A DNA stretch of 64,000 nucleotides, from NCBI GenBank assembly GCA_950097015.1, contig CATNEN010000024.1, positions 5,408,001 through 5,472,000 on the forward strand, given 5' to 3'. The stretch comes from Macrostomum hystrix. Taxonomy: Eukaryota; Platyhelminthes; Macrostomidae. A program made the translations under genes and the position numbers. The notes below the pieces were generated by a model. It saw nothing but the letters and a program-made list of their open reading frames with translations, was not told where the DNA came from and made no database searches. This document shows, in pieces, positions 61,844 through 64,000 of the stretch. Every line of letters starts with the position of its first letter. The first letter of the stretch is position 1.

Positions 61844-63089
61844 CAGTAGAATGAGGTATTTGTTTATGTTTCTATCTAAAGTTCAACCTATCGCCATGAA
61901 AATGCAGAACACGGGCTAACATTCTGCACTCTATTCCATGAAACAACTTCCAGAATCACAAAACATTGGCATTGTCGAGATATTCAATGATTCTCGTCGG
62001 AGTGTCTGGAGGCTAGAGCCATAAATGTAGGCAGATTATTTCTGCTCACAAAATTTCATCATTTAACCATGTCGGGTTTCATTGTTGACTATTCTGGATT
62101 GATAAAATTATTTTCATTTTAGAACTAATATGGTTTCGCCATAGAGGTAGATACAGAGCAATGTTATTTGTTCTTGTCACCAGTGTCTTCGACAAGAATT
62201 GCTGAATATCTCGACTATCCTGATGCCGGACGGCTTAAAAAATTGGTTCATCGAAAAGGGCGGAATATTTAGATCTATATGATGGACTTTCACGGTGCTG
62301 ATAGTCTATGGGTGGGGTTGACTGGGCTAGGAGGCTGATAGTCTATGGGTGTGATTACACTGGGGTTGACTGGGCTAGAAGGCTGATAGTCTATGGGTGT
62401 GATTACACTGGGGTTGACTGAGCTAGAAGGCTGATAGTCTATGGGTGTGATTACACTGGGGTTGACTGGGCTAGAAGGCTGATAGTCTATGGGTGTGATT
62501 ACACTGGGGTTGACTGGGCTAGAAGGCTGATAGTCTATGGGTGTGATTACACTGGGGTTGACTGAGCTAGAAGGCTGATAGTCTATGGGTGTGATTACAC
62601 TGGGGTTGACTGGGCTAGAAGGCTGATAGTCTATGGGTGTGATTACACTGGGGTTGACTGGGCTAGAAGGCTGATAGTCTATCGGTGTGATTACACTGGG
62701 GTTGACTGGGCTAGAAGGCTGATAGTCTATGGGTGTGATTACACTGGGGTTGACTGAGCTAGAAGGCTGATAGTCTATGGGTGTGATTACACTGGGGTTG
62801 ACTGGGCTAGAAGGCTGATAGTCTATGGGTGTGATTACACTGGGGTTGACTGGGCTAGAAGGCTGATAGTCTATGGGTGTGATTACACTGGGGTTGACTG
62901 AGCTAGAAGGCTGATAGTCTATGGGTGTGATTACACTGGGGTTGACTGGGCTAGGAGGCTGATAGTCTATGGGTGTGATTACACTGTCATCGGTCATTCG
63001 GTTTATGAGCTATCGTGAAGTAGGCAGTGGGTATTTGAAATACCCCATTGTTATTTCCCACTGGGGGATATAGCGTGGTCCTTCTACTG
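61844..63089. mobile_element. Complete TTAA-flanked non-autonomous DNA transposon with satellite cargo
   Basis: TTAA at 61840-61843 and 63090-63093 flanks ends CAGTAGAATGAGG and GGTCCTTCTACTG (inverted). It shares its whole interior with the copy at 14100-14925, except that a 48-bp satellite (62302-62985) sits between TTTCACGG and TCATCGGTCATTCGG. The TTAA target is typical of piggyBac and Kolobok elements; the superfamily is not settled. Confidence 0.85.
62302..62985. repeat. 48-bp satellite inside the TTAA transposon
   Basis: About 14 units of GGCTGATAGTCTATGGGTGT plus GATTACACTGGGGTTGACTG and GGCTAGAA. It is open on the - strand as a 16-residue repeat (VITPIDYQPSSPVNPS), which I consider a by-product of unit length. 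Confidence 0.97.
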
Positions 63090-63093
63090 TTAA

Positions 63094-63820
63094 AAAGCTC
63101 TAAAACGTACCTAAAATCGGTTAGAGAATGAGAATATTTAAATGCCGATAAAAAGAGACAACTAATAGCAACCTCGAGAGTAAACTCAGGCCCTGTATTT
63201 ATATTTGACCGATGCAAGCACAGAAAGTTGGCTTGGCAAAGCTAGATGCAGTATGCAAGTGTTAGCATTGGTATATATCTTTTAACACTAAATATAGGGA
63301 ACAGTAGAAATTGTGAAGTTCTATTTAGACATTAAAAAAATTATGCACATACACAATAGAATTTAAATACCATGTATAGTGAGAACAACTAACTTTAACA
63401 GCGAATTCAAATAGATAAACCTACATAAAAATGCATGCCAATTACCTAGAAATTCATAATTTAAAAGGTTCCTACATGCGCAAGTGCTAGACACGATGAG
63501 TACCGCAGACATTTACCAAAAGCACGACTTCAGGTTTGTAAATGATGAGCAGATGCTAGCACTAGCATAATTATAAATTAGCACAAGGGTGCAGCTAAAT
63601 GCCGGCATGTGGCAGACATTTTGCATAACTGAAAACACAAGCAAAGAGAACTTTGCAAATAAAACTAGACAATAGCAAAATTAATGAAAATAGCACAATC
63701 GGAGCATTTCTTATTTGAAGATAAAATTCTGTGCGCACTTTGCTACACATTTCATACACAAAGATGCAATTTTTGTAGAAATTTTTTTATGTACCAAGTC
63801 TGAAGAACCAAAACACAGTT
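63094..63820. other. AT-rich intergenic DNA
   Basis: No gene or repeat recognised. Confidence 0.5.
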
Positions 63821-63821
63821 T

Positions 63822-64000
63822 GATGTTGTTCCGAAACCCACACCGCCTTTGATGTTGTTCCGAAACCCACACCGTCTTTGATGTTGTTCCGAAACCCACA
63901 CCGTCTTTGATGTTGTTCCGAAACCCACACCGTCTTTGATGTTGTTCCGAAACCCACACCGTCTTTGATGTTGTTCCGAAACACACACCGCCTTTGACGT
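63822..64000. repeat. 29-bp minisatellite running off the right edge
   Basis: At least six units of TTTGATGTTGTTCCGAAACC plus CACACCGTC. The array continues beyond the window. Confidence 0.93.

Noticed and set aside
62290-62997. 235-codon VITPIDYQPSS repeat protein (-)
   Set aside because: Translation of the 48-bp satellite inside a non-autonomous transposon; no flanking exon or conserved domain.

Overview
This is a eukaryotic nuclear window, almost certainly from an invertebrate animal. Genes are split by GT/AG introns, use the standard code (TAA, TAG and TGA all occur as stops) and have GC-rich exons in an AT-rich background. Ten proteins could be reconstructed across introns, and the reading phase agrees at every junction given here. 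Recognised genes are Smad4, PCM1, TFIIF beta (RAP30), an archaemetzincin (AMZ), a DEG/ENaC channel, fatty acid amide hydrolase (FAAH), NDUFS7 and PDCD6/ALG-2. Short introns, splice acceptors placed just before start codons (candidate spliced-leader sites) and heavy minisatellite load would fit a lophotrochozoan, possibly a free-living flatworm such as Macrostomum. That species guess is weak.

Layout. 1-1.7 kb: 3' part of an unidentified Pro/Gln-rich gene (+). 3.2-3.7 kb: Tyr-rich protein (-). 5.8-10.3 kb: GTPase fused to a decayed kinase domain (-). 12.2-15.2 kb: secreted protein with a PAN-like and a laminin-G-like domain (-). 15.6-17.6 kb: hAT-type transposon filled with a 16-bp satellite. 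17.6-22.9 kb: AT-rich gene desert with a foldback element. 22.9-24.8 kb: TFIIF beta (+). 25.6-29.7 kb: PCM1 (+). 31.1-34.6 kb: a 30-bp satellite array. 34.6-37.2 kb: BRCT-like exon plus archaemetzincin (+). 37.6-42.7 kb: Smad4 (+). 43.6-46.8 kb: two related satellite arrays. 47.2-49.6 kb: DEG/ENaC (-). 51.7-53.6 kb: FAAH (-). 55.0-55.8 kb: unidentified Ala-rich helical protein (-). 56.5-57.2 kb: NDUFS7 (-). 59.0-61.7 kb: PDCD6 (-). 61.8-63.1 kb: TTAA-flanked transposon carrying a 48-bp satellite.

About a quarter of the window is minisatellite: roughly twenty arrays with units of 16-66 bp, mostly in introns, intergenic DNA or transposons. Three mobile families recur: a tRNA-derived SINE with a (TAA)n tail, a short TTAA-flanked DNA transposon family, and hAT-like ends. 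The genes are unrelated housekeeping and signalling genes and show no operon or pathway logic. The most unusual items are the 30-bp array whose every unit is a back-to-back splice acceptor and donor, the GTPase-pseudokinase protein, the channel with eight glycosylation-rich repeats, the BRCT-archaemetzincin exon chain, and satellites housed inside transposons.
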